A stretch of 64,000 bases of DNA from Anniella stebbinsi (taxonomy: Eukaryota; Chordata; Lepidosauria; Squamata; Anniellidae): assembly GCA_029215795.1 (NCBI GenBank), contig JARDYH010000005.1, forward strand, positions 166,061,814-166,125,813, given 5' to 3'. The translations under genes and the position numbers were made by a program. Positions 60,912 to 64,000 of the stretch are shown here, one piece after another. Each line of letters starts with the position of its first letter. The first letter of the stretch is position 1. The notes under the pieces were generated by a model. It was not told the origin of the DNA. It saw nothing but the letters and a program-made list of their open reading frames with translations, and made no database searches.

Positions 60912-62863
60912 AAATTTTGGCGAATGTTATAAGGGAGGATTCAAGATGAAAAGGGATAGGAGGGAAAGAAAAGGTTAAGATGAACATGTTTGCGGATGAT
61001 ACATTACTGACTTTAGAAGATCCTCTGGAGAGTGGGGAGGTGATTAAGAAGCGTTTGAGAGAATTTGGGGTGATTACAGGCTTACAAGTAAATTGGGGGA
61101 AGTCAGAAATGATGTTATTTAATTATAACAAGAAGGAAATGGAGGAGTGTAAATCTAAATTAGGTTTTAGGCTTAAAAATATAGTGTGTTATTTAGGAGT
61201 TAATATAGCAAAAGATTTAGATAGAGTAGAAGAAATTAATTTTGCTAGCTTGAAAAAACAGATAGGGGAAAAGTTAGAGGCATATAGAAAATTAAAGCAT
61301 TCTTGGTTTGGTAGAATAGCGGTTATTAAAATGAAAATATTACCCAAGATTAATTTTTTGTTTAGAATGTTACTGATTAAAATAACAGAGGTAGAGTTAA
61401 AGAGTTGGCAAAATATGATTAATGCTTATTGTAATGGAGATAAAAAAGCAAGGATTAATAAAGGGTTATGGTATAAGACACAAAAGAAAGGAGGTCTGGG
61501 ACTTCCAAATATAAAGAAGTATTATATTGTTAATCAATTAAGATATGTTGTAAATAGTGTAATGGGGAGAATGATTTAGAATGGTTAGAGACGCAAACAG
61601 GGGAACAAGATTTTAAACTGCAAAATATTTTTTTTGCTAAAATTCAAAAGAAAGATTTGAGGGGACTGGACAACCCGTTGTTGAAAAATATTTTAGAGAT
61701 CTGGGAGAAAGTTAAAGGGAAGTTAATACCAGGAGATTCTCCTCTTACCCCAGTGGTAGCAATGGGAAACTTCCCAAAGAATTTAAAAGCTGAGTTGGAC
61801 AGGGGTCTGAGGGAATCAGAAAATTATTAAGTTAAGAGATTGGTTGAAATGTATGACAAATAGGGAGCAAATTGGAGAGTTATTAAGAGGACAAAAGATA
61901 GCTTGGTTTAAATGTATACAATTGGAACAATGGACACAGAATTGGAAAAAGAAAAATAAGGAATGTAGAGATAATACAAGATTTGAAGAGTTAATTGAAT
62001 CAAGAGGAAAGAAGGGGGAAATTAGAATTAAACGAGGTTTGACCAGTGAAATATATACAATTTTGATAGAGGATGATGAATACCAAGACTCTCTCAAAAT
62101 GATTTGGGAAGATGATTTAAAGGAATAAATTAATGAAAATAACTGGGGGAGGATATGGGATGCAAGAATGTTAAAGCTTTTATCGATTAGAATTAAGGAG
62201 AATTATTATAAAACTGTATGGAGATGGTATTTAACGCCGGTAAGATTTCATCAGATAGATAAAAAAGTGTCTAAGAATTGTTGGAGGGGATGTCAGGAGG
62301 TTGGAACATATTTTCATATGTGGTGGAGCTGTGAACATGTACAAAAATTTTGGAAAAGGGTTTTTAAAGAAATAAGTGAAATAATAGGAAGTAAATTGGA
62401 AGTAAGCCCAAAGTTGGCTCTACTAGCAATATGGGATAAAGAAAATGAGAATATAAGCATGAGGGAATTGATAAACAACCTCCTGGCACCCGTTAGAATA
62501 ATGATAGCAAAGAACTGGAAAGGGCAAGGGAAATATACAATAGAAGAATGGTATAAAGAAACATGGGATATGGCACTTAATGATAAGCTAACGTGTAATT
62601 TGAAAGTAAAGAGGGGAATGTCCAGGAAGAATGATTTTGAAGATATATGGAGTCCTTTTTTGGAATATGTGTTAAGATCGGGGAAGGGGCAAACACCTAA
62701 AAAAGATACTTTACAATTTTGGAAGGATGTATAATGGAATATGTAGGTCTCCTGGGGGGGGAGGGAGCACCGGGGGGGGGGATAATGAGGGTTGTTAGTT
62801 TTGTATTGTACTTTATGTTATGTTATTTTGTTTTAAATTGAAAAAAATATATATTTAAAAAAA
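60912..62863 (+). mobile_element. L1 retrotransposon (copy 3b), 5'-truncated, in the A tail of copy 3a
   Basis: Immediately after the A run at 60899-60911 the sequence restarts in the middle of ORF2 (AAATTTTGGCGAATG, that is E-I-L-A-N-V-I). It continues with MNMFADDTLLTLEDP, the thumb (ITGLQVNWGKSEMMLFNYNK), YFHMWWSCEHVQKFWKRVFK, a stop at about 62734, G-rich 3' UTR (62752-62782) and an A tail. Frames 60980-61579, 61844-62128 and 62168-62734 are separated by single-base shifts and a stop. Same orientation as copy 3a. Confidence 0.88.
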
Positions 62864-62878
62864 AAAAAGGAGCCAGCT

Positions 62879-63458
62879 CCTGCAAGCACTCACGCAGGGT
62901 GCCCAGTCAGTCACCCAAACGGACAGGGAAGCGCACCAGAACGGAGCCATGGAAAAGGGGGGGAGGGGGAGACGGAACAAGCAACAACCCCAGGCGCCCA
63001 GGAACAAGGGGTAGCCCCCCCACCCCAACAGGGAGAACGACACCCCATCCAGAGTAGACCCCCACCGCAACGCCACCCCCACCCTCGCATCACCCAGAAG
63101 GACGACGGACGGGGAAGCAGCGTCCAGATAGCTCCCCCCCCCATTTGCTCAACACGGCTGGACAGCGAGCATAGGCGAAGCTTATCCCCAAGACGCTAGA
63201 AATGCCTAGGCAATTGGTGCCCGTGGGCGACAGCCAGCCACCTGCGGATGTTGTGGAAAACCAACGAAGGCATGCACAACAATCCCAAGGACACGAAGCT
63301 GCCCCAGCCACCAAAGACAACAACGCCTATGCACAGGGCACATTCACAGCAAGCACTAGAGCCCACCAGCACCCACCGACACACATCCACACGGGACTGG
63401 GAAAGGCAGCCCAAGGCACAGACCACCCTCACCACCGAACCACACACCCATTGGCAAC
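62879..63458. other. GC-rich interior of DNA transposon
   Basis: C-rich leader sequence between the L1 target duplication and the Myb/SANT frame. Long frames on both strands reflect base composition; none shows a recognised domain. Could be promoter or 5' UTR of the transposon gene. Confidence 0.4.
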
Positions 63459-64000
63459 ATGGAGCCAGAGGGAGAGGGGGCAAGGGACGATCCGGCCAAG
63501 GACTCCGGCTCACAGTCCCTTGAAGAGGGGAGCAGCCAGGACCCCTAGGAAAGACGCAGAGCGCTGCACTGGTCCGAGGAGGAGATCAGCCACTTCATAG
63601 AGCTCTGGGGGAGCCCGGAAGCCAGGAGGATCATGGCCACTGCCAGGCACAATAAGCTCTACCCCTGGCTAGCTGAGAAAATGCAGGAACGGGGATACGA
63701 CCGCAATGGAAAGCAATGCAAGGACAAGCTCCACGGACTCAAGAGGAAGTTCAAGGAGGTTGTCACTCACAATAAAAGAACCGGCGCCAGCCACGCACCA
63801 TGCCCTTCTACGACGAACTGTCACGTCTGCTATTGGAGCGTCACGACATCATCCTGGGGCACACGGCGGGCAGCGGGGCCGCCACCAACGAGCCTCCGCG
63901 CACGCATCAACGAGCACGGCTGGACCAAGGGGCGCAACGGGAAGAGGGCCCCACCGCACAGAAACAGGAGCCTCCGGCAAGGCCAGTCGACCCACGGCCA
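63459..64000 (+). pseudogene. Myb/SANT-like (trihelix) DNA-binding protein, damaged, runs off the window
   Basis: From ATG 63459 the frame gives an acidic, Ser/Gly-rich leader (MEPEGEGARDDPAKDSG) with a TAG at 63546-63548. In the same frame comes a Myb/SANT-like domain: LHWSEEEISHFIELWGS (about 63564), KLYPWLAEKMQERGYDRN, GKQCKDKLHGLKRKFKEVV. One base is missing near 63804, after which PFYDELSRLLLERHDIIL completes the domain in the next frame. The tryptophans at W-S-E-E-E and L-W-G, R-G-Y-x-R-x-x-x-Q-C-x-x-K and C-P-F-Y-D-E-L are hallmarks of the Myb_DNA-bind_4 type domain found in Harbinger-type accessory proteins and some vertebrate zinc-finger proteins. With a stop and a frameshift it is probably dead. 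Confidence 0.75.

Larger units (their letters stand above)
58164..64000 (+). mobile_element. DNA transposon with foldback terminus, split by L1s; runs off the window
   Basis: Starts abruptly inside the CR1 tail. Terminal structure: arm GGCTCAATTCGGACGACACA (58164-58186 with TTA) is the near inverse complement of 58228-58250. A third, diverged arm is at 58322-58347 (ending CAAATTCAGCC). A 13-bp stem with 2-nt loop, TTAAACAACTCGC against GCGAGTTGTTTAA, is at 58281-58308. After the L1 insertions the GC-rich interior continues from 62879 and encodes a Myb/SANT-like protein (63459 on). Multiple terminal arms plus a Myb-like accessory gene suggest a cut-and-paste transposon, for example PIF/Harbinger-like, but no transposase lies in the window. 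Family is inference. Confidence 0.6.

Noticed and set aside
62855..63523. Overlapping frames on both strands in the GC-rich transposon interior
   Set aside because: Composition-driven; only the frame containing the Myb/SANT motifs has family support.

Overview
This window looks like nuclear DNA from a vertebrate, most likely a squamate reptile (lizard or snake). The evidence is KRAB-type C2H2 zinc-finger exons, CR1 retrotransposons with the typical ATTCTATGATTCT tail, several LINE clades side by side (L1, an L1/Tx1-like clade, L2-like, and a further clade with a C-terminal zinc knuckle), tRNA- and 5S-like SINE pieces, and hAT-type DNA transposon debris. The species assignment is inference; nothing here is bacterial or organellar.

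The layout is a tandem array of about three copies of one KRAB zinc-finger (KZFP) locus. The 3' end of an L1/Tx1-like LINE recurs at about 1-90, 14040-14135 and 45100-45190 and marks the joints: unit A about 89-14130, unit B about 14131-45189, unit C about 45190 to the right edge, where it is incomplete. The ancestral unit was about 14 kb. Its order is: L2-like LINE debris, CR1-like debris, a GC-rich putative promoter or first exon, a short KRAB-A exon, long introns full of repeats, one large finger exon, then the L1/Tx1-like LINE. Unit A has KRAB exon 5652-5754 and a 13-finger frame at 10574-11659. Unit B has a broken KRAB exon 28767-28870 and the only large open frame, 37565-39922 (785 aa, 26 fingers plus a degenerate first one). 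Unit C has the best-preserved KRAB exon, 49813-49915; its finger exon should lie beyond the window.

The units were expanded by private insertions. Unit B carries hAT and minisatellite material (15001-24100) split by a full-length L1 (16956-22551), a second full-length L1 (30886-36421), a 320-bp foldback element and a GCGC-rich palindromic element. Unit C carries a LINE flanked by an unusually long (about 40 bp) duplication (50042-52279) and a foldback-ended DNA transposon (58164 to the right edge) that encodes a damaged Myb/SANT-like protein and is itself split by two nested L1s (58544-62863). Units lacking an insertion preserve the empty site, so several insertions can be delimited to a few bases.

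Functionally, the only plausible intact protein is the unit B zinc-finger protein. KZFPs normally bind DNA, often transposons, and recruit TRIM28 through KRAB. Here the KRAB-A exon is 24 nt shorter than the usual 127 nt in units A and C (23 nt in B), and KRAB and finger frames are disconnected in A and B. The locus therefore reads as a decaying or KRAB-less zinc-finger cluster in a transposon-dense region, not a working KRAB repressor.
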